Source: Actinomycetales bacterium | GTDB lineage: Bacteria; Actinomycetota; Actinomycetes; Mycobacteriales; Micromonosporaceae | Direction: 5' to 3' | DNA: 64,000 bases | Assembly: GCA_002919305.1 (NCBI GenBank) | Contig: PKFB01000066.1 | Location: forward strand, 62,001 to 126,000 | Part shown: positions 1-8,789 of the stretch, in pieces | Position numbering within the stretch: the stretch's first letter is position 1 | Layout: each line of letters begins with the position of its first letter | Notes under the pieces: model-generated | What the model saw: the letters and a program-made list of their open reading frames with translations, nothing else | The model's database searches: none | What the model was told of the DNA's origin: nothing | Program-made: the position numbers and the translations under genes

Positions 1-623
1 GCCGCCCGGGCCACGTCGCGCCTCTCCGACTCCGGAATCTGACGTGTCCCCAGACGTGCCCGGATCTCCACAGGCCCGGTCAGCAGCGCGAGGAACTGTT
101 CAGCGGCCACGCGGGGATCCCCGGCGCGGAGCCGGCCAGCGATCATAAGGCGCGCCATGCGATCAGCGAGGGCCTCGGTGATCCGCTCGGTAGCGCGCCC
201 CTGGACGATCTCCAACAGATCGGGGAACTGGGTGATCTCCGCCGCCAGGAGCCGTCGCAGCGCCCATGACTGTTCCCGGCAGTAGCACTGGATCAGACGG
301 ATACCGACAGTCTCTAAAGTCGCGCGCAGCGACTCGCCCCGCTCGGTGAGCTGCTCGACCACGGCCAGGTTCTCGGTCAGTGCCTGATCGGCAGAGGCGG
401 CGATCGCCGCCCGGAGCAGGGTCTCTTTGTCGTGGAAGTGGTTGTACACGGTGGCCTTGGCCACGCCCGCCTCCGCGGCGATCGCATCCACCCCCGCCTG
501 CGCGTATCCCTCGCGGGCGAAGACGGCGAACGCGGCGTCCAGGATCTTCTGTCGTTTGTCGATGCGACCGCGCGCGACACCGCCGGTTCGTCGGGTGACG
601 GGCTGGGCGTCACTCACCGCCAC
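1..623 (-). CDS. TetR/AcrR-family transcriptional repressor (partial, C-terminus beyond left edge)
   Basis: I translated this frame by hand; it stays open to the window edge, so about 207 codons are visible and the C-terminus is missing. The N-terminus carries a TetR helix-turn-helix (KILDAAFAVFAREGYAQAG, then VAKATVYNHFHDKETLL); the rest is an all-helical ligand-binding region. The GTG at 623 is chosen because an AAGGGG ribosome site lies six bases upstream; a second GTG at 617 is possible. It is divergent from a broken MFS pump at 754, and two matching palindromes lie in the gap. The usual arrangement would be repression of itself and of the pump, relieved by a pump substrate. The ligand cannot be read from sequence. 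Confidence 0.9.
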   Translation of the reverse strand, partial: MAVSDAQPVTRRTGGVARGRIDKRQKILDAAFAVFAREGYAQAGVDAIAAEAGVAKATVYNHFHDKETLLRAAIAASADQALTENLAVVEQLTERGESLRATLETVGIRLIQCYCREQSWALRRLLAAEITQFPDLLEIVQGRATERITEALADRMARLMIAGRLRAGDPRVAAEQFLALLTGPVEIRARLGTRQIPESERRDVARA

Positions 624-646
624 AGCGTACCCCTTGGACCAATCAA

Positions 647-664
647 CCAGACCAGTCAGTCTGG
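647..664. promoter_or_regulatory. TetR-type operator, copy 1
   Basis: CCAGACCAGTCAGTCTGG has perfect six-base arms around a six-base centre. It lies 24 bases upstream of the TetR start and shares its core (AGACCAGTnAGTCT) with the palindrome at 706-723, which supports a real binding site for the neighbouring TetR protein. Confidence 0.75.
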
Positions 665-705
665 CCATCTTCTCGAAGCAGATTTACTCTTTCCAGGCCA
701 ACTAA

Positions 706-723
706 CTAGACCAGTAAGTCTAG
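706..723. promoter_or_regulatory. TetR-type operator, copy 2
   Basis: CTAGACCAGTAAGTCTAG is a perfect inverted repeat with six-base arms, nearly identical to the site at 647-664. The two centres are 59 bases apart, and this copy lies 30 bases before the MFS start, where it would block transcription of the pump. Confidence 0.75.
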
Positions 724-753
724 ATAAATGATCTCACTAGCCTGGAAGAGGCA

Positions 754-2090
754 ATGGAACAGTCACCGGACGACCGGTTCGGGCCGGCCCTCCGCCGCCT
801 GATCACCGTGATCCTGCTCGGCGGCATGCTCGGCATCCTCAACAGCACGATGGTCACCGTCGCGATCGATCCCTTGGCCGCGGATTTCCACACCTCCCTC
901 AGCACGATCGGCTGGATATCGACCGGCTTTCTGCTCGCAGTCACCATCACCATCCCGGTCACCGGGTGGGCGGCCGACCGCTTCGGCGGTCGGCGGATGT
1001 GGGTGACCGGTCTAGCGCTGTTCCTGCTCGGGTCACTGGGTTCCGCGGTGGCCTGGAGCGTGGCGAGCCTGATCACCTCACGGGTGTTGCAAGGGATCAG
1101 CGCCGGAATCCTCGACCCCTCGTCCTCACGCTGTTGGCCCGCGCCGCCGGCCCTCACCGCGCCGGCCGGGTGATGGGGGTGATGGCCGTGGTCCTGCTGC
1201 TGTCACTGCGGGTGATGCCACCCGACCCTCCCACCTCCCTGAGCCCGCACACCCGCCTCGACGTGATCGGGCTGGCCTTGATCGGCCCCGGCTGCGCGAG
1301 CCTGCTGCTGGTCATGACCCAGACGGCTGAACAGGCCGATGTCACGGCCTGGCCGATCGTCACGCCTTCAGTGATCGGAGTCGTTCTCCTGGCGGGATAT
1401 GTGGTGCATGCGTCGCGGCCCCGCCCCACCCCGCCCGTAATCGACCTACGGTTGTTTACGCGCGGCGGCTTCACCGCGAGCGTGACGGTCATGGCGCTCA
1501 CCGGGGTCGCGATGTACTCCAGCCTGCTGGTCCTGCCGCTGTTCCTGCAGCAGACGCACAGTCACAGCCCGCTCACCACCGGACTGCTCATCGCACCGCT
1601 GGGGGTGGGGCGGCCGTTGCGGCGCCGTTGGCGGGCCGGATCAGTGACCGGACAGGTTCCCGGAACCTGGTCCTGGCCGGCGGCCTCGGAGCCATGATCA
1701 GCGCGTTCGCGTTCACCCTGGTCGGCGCCGGGACCAGCCAGCTATGGGTAGTGCTGATCGCGATCATGATCGGCGTCGGGTTGGGCTTCGTGGGGCCACC
1801 GGCGATGGGCGCGCTGTACCGGACTCTGCCAGCCGCTCTGGTCCCCCCAGGGCAGTTCCGTGCTCTACATGCTCAACCAACTCGGCGGTTCCGTCGGCGT
1901 CGCCGTGGTCGCGCTCATCCTGGAGACCAGCGCCGACCCGGTGGCGGGTCTGCACGGTGTGTCCTGGTTCGCCGTCGGCGTACTCCTGCTCCTCCTGGTG
2001 GCCGCCACCCGCCTGCCTGGGCGCGTTCCCCCTGCTTCTGACGGACCGCGGGGCAGAACCGCTCAAGCTGAGAAGGTCAGAGGGGCATAG
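754..2090 (+). pseudogene. DHA2-type MFS drug efflux transporter, multiply frameshifted
   Basis: The reading begins as a normal 14-TM drug/proton antiporter (STMVTVAIDPLAADF; TGWAADRFGGRRMW; SRVLQGISAGIL). It then shifts frame near 1115-1130 (continuing LVLTLLARAAGPHRAGRVMG), appears to lack an internal stretch after VMGVMA where the next helices should be, shifts again near 1610 (AGRISDRTGSRNLVLAGG) and once more near 1855 (SVLYMLNQLGGSVGVAVVALIL). No single frame gives a full transporter, although homology is legible throughout. Start: ATG with GGAAGAGG upstream. Several sequencing errors are a less likely explanation because an internal segment also seems missing. Confidence 0.85.
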
Positions 2091-2152
2091 TGACAACCAT
2101 CGTTATCTCCGGCGGCACCGCCGATATGGGCCGGGCGCCGGCTCTCACGTAT
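2090..2152 (+). pseudogene. N-terminal stub of a short-chain dehydrogenase (SDR)
   Basis: A GTG overlapping the last base of the MFS stop begins a peptide resembling the Rossmann start of an SDR (TTIVISGGTADMGRAPALTY, with the glycine-rich cofactor loop). The match ends after about 21 residues; the frame runs on into sequence with no SDR character and overlaps the opposite-strand gene at 2304-2741. I read it as a truncated third gene of the TetR/MFS locus. The match is short, so the call is tentative. Confidence 0.5.
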
Positions 2153-2303
2153 GTCTCGCGTTCGACACCCACCACACTCATTGACCTCACCCATGATTTG
2201 CTCCGCGCCCACGGCCACAGCCTGGGAACGGCCTTAGGTGGTTGTCCGCGATCCTTCTGGCTGGGTGGGCCCGCGTCGCCCGTGAGGCCCACCCAGCCGG
2301 CGA

Positions 2304-2741
2304 TCACATGCCGTAGCCGAGTTCCCGTGCCGCGATGGACCAGAACTGGTTCTCGTCGCGGACCGCGTCGGGGTCGATGGCCTCCAGGGCCGCGTGTGTG
2401 CGTTCACTGAGCGCGTGGAAGGCGGCGTCGTCTTCCTCATCGTCGATCTCGCTGGCTTCGTCCAACGCGGCGTCGTAGGCGCGCGTTGCGGCGATGAACT
2501 GGTCCAGCGACCGGTTCACCAGCTCAATCTCGCCACCGGCGACAATGAGGACCTCGCCCGTGTTCCGGTCCAACCCCAGGAACTGGCCTTCGGAGTCCGT
2601 GACGAGGGCAACCAGGGATCTGCCGTCGACTGTCCGCTCAGGGTAGGGGGCGTTATGCCACTCGCCGATGAACGGCACCGTCTCATCGACGGAGGGGTCG
2701 AGGGCCTGGAGGGCCGTCGTTATCTGCGCATCGGTAATCAC
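2304..2741 (-). CDS. SUKH-like (SMI1/KNR4 superfamily) protein, possible orphan immunity protein
   Basis: A 145-residue acidic protein beginning at GTG 2741; the longer upstream reading to 3056 is Arg-rich and not protein-like. It shows features I associate with SUKH-4-type proteins: GEVLIVAGGEIELVNRSLDQFIAATRAYD in the middle (a strand, then NxS and an aromatic helix), an acidic stretch EIDDEEDDAA, and a terminal motif DENQFWSIAARELGYGM. SUKH proteins commonly neutralise nuclease or deaminase toxins, but no toxin gene is visible nearby. It may instead be a housekeeping SUKH protein. Confidence 0.6.
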   Translation of the reverse strand: MITDAQITTALQALDPSVDETVPFIGEWHNAPYPERTVDGRSLVALVTDSEGQFLGLDRNTGEVLIVAGGEIELVNRSLDQFIAATRAYDAALDEASEIDDEEDDAAFHALSERTHAALEAIDPDAVRDENQFWSIAARELGYGM

Positions 2742-2945
2742 GCCGTCAGCATGCCAGGGCCCCGCCCGCCGCGACCGCCCGGCTGGGCTGGACCCGTAGC
2801 CACGGCTCGCCTCAGGCTTGTGACCACTGTGGACGGATGCCCGGTGGTCCAGCGGTTCAGGAATCCCCGGCGCTGACGCGGTAGCCGTGTCGTTCCGGCG
2901 TCGTGCTCCCCGCCGCAGTGATCGTCGCGGATAAATAGTTGAAAA

Positions 2946-2971
2946 GCGGCCGTCTCCACGTCGGCGGCCGC
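2946..2971. repeat. Short inverted repeat GCGGCCG/CGGCCGC
   Basis: Seven-base arms GCGGCCG and CGGCCGC separated by 12 bases, directly beside the much stronger hairpin at 2991-3036. Confidence 0.4.
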
Positions 2972-2990
2972 TCAGGTATGGAAACAACAC

Positions 2991-3036
2991 GTGGAGGGCG
3001 CTGGCGGCACCCACGCCTGCCACCAGCGCCCTCCAC
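2991..3036 (-). terminator. Strong hairpin, probable terminator of the drrAB operon
   Basis: Arms GTGGAGGGCGCTGG and CCAGCGCCCTCCAC pair perfectly over 14 bases, and an inner GGCA/TGCC extends the stem. It lies 170 bases past the end of the exporter operon. No U-tract follows on either strand, so a rho-independent role is uncertain; it could be a processing site or a mobile-element remnant. Confidence 0.55.
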
Positions 3037-3205
3037 AGCGACGATGCCGATGCCACGAACCGCCACCTCAGCGGGTCGATTGTCCCCCGATTTCGACCCT
3101 GCGACTCTTCCCGTGGCTATCGACGCCTCCCCAGGTGGTGACAATATCTTCCACTATTCTCGGCCGATATGGCAAGAATGTTCTTCTCGGGTGAGGATCC
3201 GTGGC

Positions 3206-4027
3206 TCAGGTCCGTCGCCGGTAGATCCACACCGCCAGTGGCGCGAACACCACGAGGATCCCAACACCCCACAGCAGGCTCTCGATGACCGGATCCGCCA
3301 CCGGACCGCCATTTATCAACCCACGCGACGCCTCCATCAGGGAGGTGACCGGGTTGACCTCCACCCACGCCTGCAACCAGCCTGGCATGGTCTCCGTCGG
3401 CGTGATCATATTGGTCCCGAACGTCAGGGGGAAGCTGAGCAGGAACCCGACGCCTTGCACCGCACTGGGCTCACGCATCAGCAATCCGAGCACCACGAAG
3501 ACCCACCCCATGGCCACGGAGAAGCCCATCACCAGCAGGCAGGCGGCCAGAGTCGACAGCAGGTCGGTACCGATCCGGAACCCGAGCACGTGCCCGAATC
3601 CCAACAGCACCACGATGGCTATCACGGACCGGATCATGTCCCCCAGGAGCAGGCCGATCAGCGGTGCCGAACGCCCGATCGGCAGGCTGCGGAACCGGTC
3701 GAAGATGCCTTTTGAGATGTCGGCGTTAAGAGTGACTCCGGTCGTGGTCGCGGCGAGCAGCACCGTCTGCACCATGAGCGCCGGCAGGAGGAACCGCAGA
3801 TACTCTTGCCGGTCCCCGGCCACCGCGCCACCCAGCAGGTACAGGAACAGCGCCGTAAAAATGATCGGCTGCAGCGTGACATCGATCAACTGCTCGGGAG
3901 TACGCAGCGTCTTGATGAGGCTGCGGCGGGCCAACGCGAGGCTGTGCCGCACCAGGCCGAAAGGTCTACTCCGGATCCCCGTTGTCGGGGGGATAGTCGT
4001 ACGCGGGGCGTCAAGTACCGCGGTCAT
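3206..4027 (-). CDS. ABC-2 type exporter permease, DrrB family
   Basis: A 273-residue membrane protein with about six hydrophobic segments after a cytoplasmic N-terminus (LARRSLIKTLRTPEQLIDVTLQ), and the ABC-2 region near the middle (FDRFRSLPIGRSAPLIGLLLGD). That layout is typical of DrrB daunorubicin-type permeases. Its start overlaps the ATPase stop by four bases (ATGA), so the two are translationally coupled and form one exporter. Export of a lipophilic small molecule is the family expectation; the substrate is unknown. Confidence 0.9.
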   Translation of the reverse strand: MTAVLDAPRTTIPPTTGIRSRPFGLVRHSLALARRSLIKTLRTPEQLIDVTLQPIIFTALFLYLLGGAVAGDRQEYLRFLLPALMVQTVLLAATTTGVTLNADISKGIFDRFRSLPIGRSAPLIGLLLGDMIRSVIAIVVLLGFGHVLGFRIGTDLLSTLAACLLVMGFSVAMGWVFVVLGLLMREPSAVQGVGFLLSFPLTFGTNMITPTETMPGWLQAWVEVNPVTSLMEASRGLINGGPVADPVIESLLWGVGILVVFAPLAVWIYRRRT

Positions 4028-4986
4028 GCTGCACGCTCCTGATCGTCGGGGTTGGTGGCGCCGTGGCCGGTGAGGGCGAAGAAGACCTCATCAAGGCTCG
4101 GCAGCCGCAGGGACAGTTCGATGACGCTGATTCCGGCCTCGTCCAAGCGCCGCACCACAGTGGTGAACACCCGGTCAGAGTCGGCTGGTACGGTCAGCAC
4201 GCCACGCCGCGATGACTCCGGCTCGAAGCCGGTCACCGCGCGCAGAATCGCGGCAGTGTCGGCGATGCGGTCCGGATCGGTCGGGCGGACCACGATGGTC
4301 TGACCGCCCACCACACGCTTGAGCTCGGCGGGGGTGCCGTGCGCGATCACGCGGCCACGATTAATGATCGAAATCTCGTCGGCCAGCGCGTCGGCCTCCT
4401 CCAGGTACTGCGTGGTGAGCAGCACCGTGGTGCCTTCGGCCACCAACGCGCGTACCACGCCCCACAGATCCTCCCGCTTGGCGGGGTCCAGTCCGGTGGT
4501 GGGCTCATCCAGATAGACCACCTCGGGCCGGCCGACCAGGCTCGCGGCGAGGTCGAGCCGGCGTCGCATACCCCCTGAGTAGGTCCGGATGGGACGTCCG
4601 GCGACCTCGGTCAGCCCGAACCATTCGAGCAGTTCCTTAGCCCGGGCCCGCGCCTCAGACCGGCGCAGATTCAGCAACTGACCGATGAGCACCAGGTTCT
4701 CGACAGCGGTCAGGTCCTCATCCACCGAGGCGTACTGCCCGGTCAGCCCGATCAGACGGCGGACCCGCGCGGGGTCACGCACCACATCGACACCGCAGAT
4801 GGTGGCGTGCCCGGCATCCGGCCGCAGCAGGGTGGCGAGGATCCGGACGGCGGTGGTCTTACCCGCACCGTTGGGGCCCAGCACCCCCAGCACGGTGCCG
4901 TGTGCGGCAGCGAGGCTGACCCCGGCCAACGCCGTGGTCTCCCCGAAGCGCTTGACCAGGCCCTCAGCCCGGATAGCGTCGGTCAT
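4024..4986 (-). CDS. ABC exporter ATPase, DrrA family
   Basis: A 320-residue ATPase: Walker A GPNGAGKTT (residues about 36-44), signature YSGGMRRRLDLAASL, Walker B VVYLDEPTTGLDP, switch-region LLTTQYLEEADALAD, and the C-terminal accessory domain ending in SLDEVFFALTGH that is typical of DrrA. ATG 4986 has GAGGAG seven bases upstream. It is the first gene of a two-gene operon downstream of the SARP-type regulator. A near-perfect 19-base palindrome covers the leader, implying a dedicated repressor. Confidence 0.92.
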   Translation of the reverse strand: MTDAIRAEGLVKRFGETTALAGVSLAAAHGTVLGVLGPNGAGKTTAVRILATLLRPDAGHATICGVDVVRDPARVRRLIGLTGQYASVDEDLTAVENLVLIGQLLNLRRSEARARAKELLEWFGLTEVAGRPIRTYSGGMRRRLDLAASLVGRPEVVYLDEPTTGLDPAKREDLWGVVRALVAEGTTVLLTTQYLEEADALADEISIINRGRVIAHGTPAELKRVVGGQTIVVRPTDPDRIADTAAILRAVTGFEPESSRRGVLTVPADSDRVFTTVVRRLDEAGISVIELSLRLPSLDEVFFALTGHGATNPDDQERAA

Positions 4987-4998
4987 CGCGTGACTCCT

Positions 4999-5017
4999 CT
5001 CAACGTTTAACGCTGAG
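4999..5017. promoter_or_regulatory. 19-base operator palindrome in front of drrA-like gene
   Basis: CTCAACGTTTAACGCTGAG matches its own reverse complement at all but one base pair plus the central base. It begins 12 bases upstream of the ATPase start and touches the ribosome site, so a bound repressor would overlap the transcript start. Confidence 0.65.
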
Positions 5018-5144
5018 CAGAATCACGCCCCCGACTGGCAGATCCCGCACATCCCGCTGTCAGGTACGCGTGATGCGCTGTCGAGGCGCTGTCAGCGGCC
5101 TGACTGTCCGGGCTGACCAACCACTTTCCTGGCGTACTGACCGC

Positions 5145-8100
5145 TCACCGCGGTCTGTTCGGTTCGCGGAAATCCTCTTTGAAACCCTCTTTGACCAGGG
5201 CCACCGCCGCGTTCCGGTCGAGTCCGCGCCCACGCTGGTAGGCCACCTGGAAGGCCGCCTCACCGAGTTGCTCGCACAGTGTCCGCTCCAACCGGGCGAC
5301 GTCCGGGTCGCTGGGGTCTGGGGTGCCTCGGATCCGCTCGGCGGCACCGAGCACCTCCGCTGCCTTGACGAAATCCTGCTGCCCCAGCCACACGGAGGCC
5401 CGTGCGACCGCTACCCGAGCCAGGATCGGTATGTCTCGGCTTTCTATCGCGTAAGCCACCGCCTCCGCGATGTACCTCCTGGCCCGGTCAAGGTCACCCC
5501 GCCCAACCTCCAGATGCGCCATCTGAGACCGCAGCAACGCCCGCAGTTGAGGAGCCACAAACAAACGCCGCCCCACGCGTTCCCAGGCCTCCTGGTAGCA
5601 CCTCGCCGCCTCCCCCAGATCACCGTCATAGCGACTCAGGTCCCCTGACACCAGGAGAGCGGAGGCGACTCCGGAGATCGATCCGTCCCGGTATCCCGAC
5701 TCAATCAGCTCCCGCAGTTCGCTATGGGCGCGCTTTTTCTCGCCTTTCTGGGCCCGGAACATGGCCAACACGGCCCGCTGGTACATCACATCCTCGGCGG
5801 CGCCCAGCTGCTCCGACAGGACAATGGCCTCCTCCAGCGTCTCAATCGCGCTGTCGATGTCGCCTAATTGCCGCCGAAGCATCGCCAGCCCGGTCAGGCA
5901 GGTCGCCAACCCCCAACGCTCCCCCAGCTCACGGAACGCCGCGGTCGCTAAAACCAGGTTCTCCTGCTGTCCGGCCACGTCCCCGTCGTTTTCCCGTTCA
6001 ATGGAGCGCATCAGCCACAGCATGGCCCGCACCCAGGGATCAGGATGCGCGAGTGTTCGCTCAATCGCCGCTTTACTCCACGCCGGATCGACGTAGACGA
6101 ATAAGGCGACGATCGGTTCCACAAGCGCCAGCAAGGGATGCCCCGTGAACGGATCCAAGTCGTGGATGGCCTTCAGCAGCTCCTCCAGCGCGGCGCTCCG
6201 CAGCGTCTGCTGCTCGGAGGTGACCTCGTGCATGCCGGAGACGGTCTCGTTCAGCAGGTAGAAGACCTGCGCTATCAGGCGGGCTTGCAACGGCGCCTCA
6301 CCGGGCACCTGAAGCACGCGCCGCAGCCAGATAACGGCCTCCGCTTGGTTCTCCTGGATGGTCCAGAACATGCTCAGCGCCGCCCCGAGCCGGATCGCCG
6401 TCGCGGCATCCCCGGTGTCACAGGCGAACCGCAACGCGGCGGTGAGATTGTCCTGTTCAGCGGTCAGCTTGGCGATCCACGTCAGCTGCTCCGGTCGGCG
6501 CAGGTGCGGCTCGGCGGTCTCCGCGAGTTGGAGGAAGTACGCGGCATGGGAGCGCCTCACCTCCTGCGCGGCCTCCCCCAGCTCCTCCAGGGCGTACTCC
6601 CGGATGGTCTCCAACATCCGGTACCGGGGCTCCCTGTCATCGACGACCTGGAGCAGTGACTTGTCCACCAGGGCCTGCAGCAGTTCGAAGGTGCCGCCAC
6701 AGACCGCGGCGGCGCTTTCTGGGGTGACCCCGCCGGGGAACACCGCGATCCGCCGCGCCACATCGCGTTCGATATCGCTGAGGAGATCCCAGCTCCAGGC
6801 GATGACCGCGCGCAGCGTGCGGTGCCGGGGCATGGCCGTGCGGCTGCCGCCGGTAAGCAGAGACAGATTCAGCCGGGTCGCCACCTGCTCCACCGACAGG
6901 GACCGCACCCGGACCGCGGCCAGCTCGATGGCCAGGGGAAGCCCGTCGAGGCGACGGCAGATCTCTACCACCGCCTCAACGTTCTCATCGGTGAGCGCGA
7001 AGTCGGGTCGGACCGTGCTTGCGCGGTCGACGAACAGTTGGATCGCGGGATACTCCAGCGCCTCCTGGGCTGTCATCCCAACAGCGGGCAAGCGCAGCGG
7101 CGGCACCGGGCACAACGCTTCCCCGAAGATGCCCAGTGGTTCCCTGCTGGTGGCCAGAACCCGCAGGTCGGGGCAGCGGCCGAGCAGCTCCTCAACGAGG
7201 GATGCCACCGCCTCCACCACGTGTTCACAGTTGTCCAACACCAGCAACGACTGGCTGTTCCCCAGCGCGTCGACCAGGCGGTCCACCGGTTCACGGGCCA
7301 CCACGGTGTGGGTGTCCAGGAATCTCCGGTCCCGCAGGTCAAGGGCCCGTACCACCGCCGCGGGCACATCGGCCGGGTCGGTGACGCGGGCGAGCTCCAC
7401 CAGCCACACTCCGCCGGGCGTCTGGTCGGTGATCCGGTCCGCCGCCACGGTGGCCAGGCGGGTTTTCCCCGCTCCGCCCGGACCGACCAGAGTGACCAGC
7501 CGGTTGTGACTCAACTGCTTGGTGATCCGCTGCAGTTCCTCATCCCGGCCGATGAAATTCGTCAGCGGCGTCCCCCAGTTGCCCCGCCGCGGGCTCGTCG
7601 TGCTCGGCTCCTTCCCAGCTGCGGCTGCTCCGGCGACGGCCGTCCCCGCGCGTACCGCTTCGCCTCGCAGGACAGCCAGATGCGTCTCGCGCAGCTCAGG
7701 TGACGGGTCGGTGCCGAGCTCCTCGGCCAGCAGGCGGCGAAACTCCTCGTAGGACGCCAACGCCTCGGCTCGCCGCCCGGCGGCGGCGAGCGCCCGCATC
7801 AGCAACAGACGCGGCCGTTCCCGCAGCGGATGCGCGGCCACCAGCTCCTCCAGCTCCGCCACTGGGGAGCGTCCCAGCGCCAGGTCGGCTTCGGCGCGGT
7901 CCTCCAAGGCGACCAGGCGTAGCTCTTCCCACCGTGCCGCGGGGGCGGCCGCGTACCGAGCCTGGGCCACATCAGCCAGCGCTTGCCCCCGCCACAGCCC
8001 CAGAGCGGTGGTGAGCAGGTCCCGCGCGGTCGCCGGGTCATGGGCCCGCAGCGCTTCCCGCCCGCGCATCACCAGTCGTTCAAACCGCAGCGCGTCGACA

Positions 8101-8417
8101 TCCTCCGGCGCGATGTCGAGACGGTAGCCGTTGGCGACCGAGGTCAGTACGGGTTCGGGGAGTAGGCGGCGGAGACGGGACACCAACGACTGGAGGGCGT
8201 TAGCGCGGTCGGCGGGCAGGGCGTCGTCCCAGACCGCGTCCGCTAATGCGTCGACCGACACCGTACGCCCCGCGTCTAACGCGAGCCGTATGAGCAGGGA
8301 CCGCAGCCGCGCGCCACCGATCTGGACGACGGTGCCGGTACCGGCCCCTCTCTCTCCGGTATCGGAGTCATCATCGGACGAGACCACCTCTAACGGTCCC
8401 AGGATCCCTACCCGCAT
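5145..8417 (-). CDS. AfsR/SARP-type regulator with BTAD, NB-ARC and TPR-like regions
   Basis: A 1090-residue protein starting MRVGILGPLEV, the classic SARP N-terminus; upstream residues of the open frame are discarded. Residues about 1-105 form a winged-helix DNA-binding domain, 110-255 the bacterial transcriptional activation domain, and about 290-600 an NB-ARC ATPase (P-loop GPGGAGKTR at 312-320, LLVLDNCEHVV as Walker B, ATSREPLG, LPLAIELAA). The remainder is helical repeats with TPR character. Such regulators activate antibiotic or exporter genes; the DrrAB-like exporter directly downstream on the same strand is an obvious target. Its long leader carries repeats and palindromes. A pathway-specific biosynthesis cluster is not visible. 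Confidence 0.93.
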   Translation of the reverse strand: MRVGILGPLEVVSSDDDSDTGERGAGTGTVVQIGGARLRSLLIRLALDAGRTVSVDALADAVWDDALPADRANALQSLVSRLRRLLPEPVLTSVANGYRLDIAPEDVDALRFERLVMRGREALRAHDPATARDLLTTALGLWRGQALADVAQARYAAAPAARWEELRLVALEDRAEADLALGRSPVAELEELVAAHPLRERPRLLLMRALAAAGRRAEALASYEEFRRLLAEELGTDPSPELRETHLAVLRGEAVRAGTAVAGAAAAGKEPSTTSPRRGNWGTPLTNFIGRDEELQRITKQLSHNRLVTLVGPGGAGKTRLATVAADRITDQTPGGVWLVELARVTDPADVPAAVVRALDLRDRRFLDTHTVVAREPVDRLVDALGNSQSLLVLDNCEHVVEAVASLVEELLGRCPDLRVLATSREPLGIFGEALCPVPPLRLPAVGMTAQEALEYPAIQLFVDRASTVRPDFALTDENVEAVVEICRRLDGLPLAIELAAVRVRSLSVEQVATRLNLSLLTGGSRTAMPRHRTLRAVIAWSWDLLSDIERDVARRIAVFPGGVTPESAAAVCGGTFELLQALVDKSLLQVVDDREPRYRMLETIREYALEELGEAAQEVRRSHAAYFLQLAETAEPHLRRPEQLTWIAKLTAEQDNLTAALRFACDTGDAATAIRLGAALSMFWTIQENQAEAVIWLRRVLQVPGEAPLQARLIAQVFYLLNETVSGMHEVTSEQQTLRSAALEELLKAIHDLDPFTGHPLLALVEPIVALFVYVDPAWSKAAIERTLAHPDPWVRAMLWLMRSIERENDGDVAGQQENLVLATAAFRELGERWGLATCLTGLAMLRRQLGDIDSAIETLEEAIVLSEQLGAAEDVMYQRAVLAMFRAQKGEKKRAHSELRELIESGYRDGSISGVASALLVSGDLSRYDGDLGEAARCYQEAWERVGRRLFVAPQLRALLRSQMAHLEVGRGDLDRARRYIAEAVAYAIESRDIPILARVAVARASVWLGQQDFVKAAEVLGAAERIRGTPDPSDPDVARLERTLCEQLGEAAFQVAYQRGRGLDRNAAVALVKEGFKEDFREPNRPR

Positions 8418-8471
8418 ATCCCCCACTCTCTCACTCGCTCGCTCCTCCACCGTGCCCGCGTCCCGTGTGTG

Positions 8472-8505
8472 CCTGCGTGTGTGATGTGTACCTGCCTGTG
8501 TGATG
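8472..8505. repeat. Direct repeat, CCTGCnTGTGTGATG x2
   Basis: Copies at 8472-8486 and 8491-8505 differ at one base and start 19 bases apart, about 55-90 bases upstream of the regulator's ATG. The position suits binding of a direct-repeat-recognising activator, possibly the SARP protein itself. Confidence 0.5.
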
Positions 8506-8645
8506 GGAAGCGCGCAGAGTTCGTGCGGCTCGAGTTGGTGGGGTGCCGCACCCTGCACACGCGCGGTGTATCGGGTGCGGTGAGGGTGCGGCACGTCAGG
8601 TCGCGCACCGCCTCCAAAGGGCAGTCAAACGCCGCCGGCGTCGTT

Positions 8646-8663
8646 TTGTCACCATTCTGACAA
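8646..8663. promoter_or_regulatory. Operator-like palindrome TTGTCA-N6-TGACAA
   Basis: Perfect six-base arms in an otherwise gene-free stretch upstream of the SARP-type regulator. No cognate protein is identified. Confidence 0.45.
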
Positions 8664-8690
8664 CCAGGTACGAGGTGCTGGCTGCCTGTC

Positions 8691-8705
8691 TTGAGGTGAC
8701 CTCAA
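8691..8705. promoter_or_regulatory. Operator-like palindrome TTGAGGTGACCTCAA
   Basis: A perfect 15-base palindrome (seven-base arms around one G), 27 bases from the preceding palindrome. The shape suits a homodimeric repressor site. Confidence 0.45.
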
Positions 8706-8789
8706 TGCCCTGCTGAAAAGCTGAGAGTCGCTGCCGCGATGTATATGACGGGTGTTGACGAGGAGTTTTGTGGTACCGCCGGTTGCTGA

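Larger units (their letters stand above)
2742..3205. other. Gene-free region with hairpins between SUKH and drrB-like genes
   Basis: About 460 bases with no convincing coding frame. It contains two inverted repeats (2946-2971 and 2991-3036) and a small palindrome AAGAATGTTCTT at 3174-3185 just past the permease stop. The promoter of the SUKH-like gene should lie at the low-coordinate end. Confidence 0.5.

Noticed and set aside
2742..3056. Upstream extension of the SUKH-like gene
   Set aside because: The extra 105 residues are Arg/Ser-rich and cross the strong hairpin; the GTG at 2741 gives a normal-length protein.
5070..5648. Plus-strand frames opposite the SARP-type regulator
   Set aside because: Antisense shadows of a 1090-residue gene with clear domains; none has a family signature.
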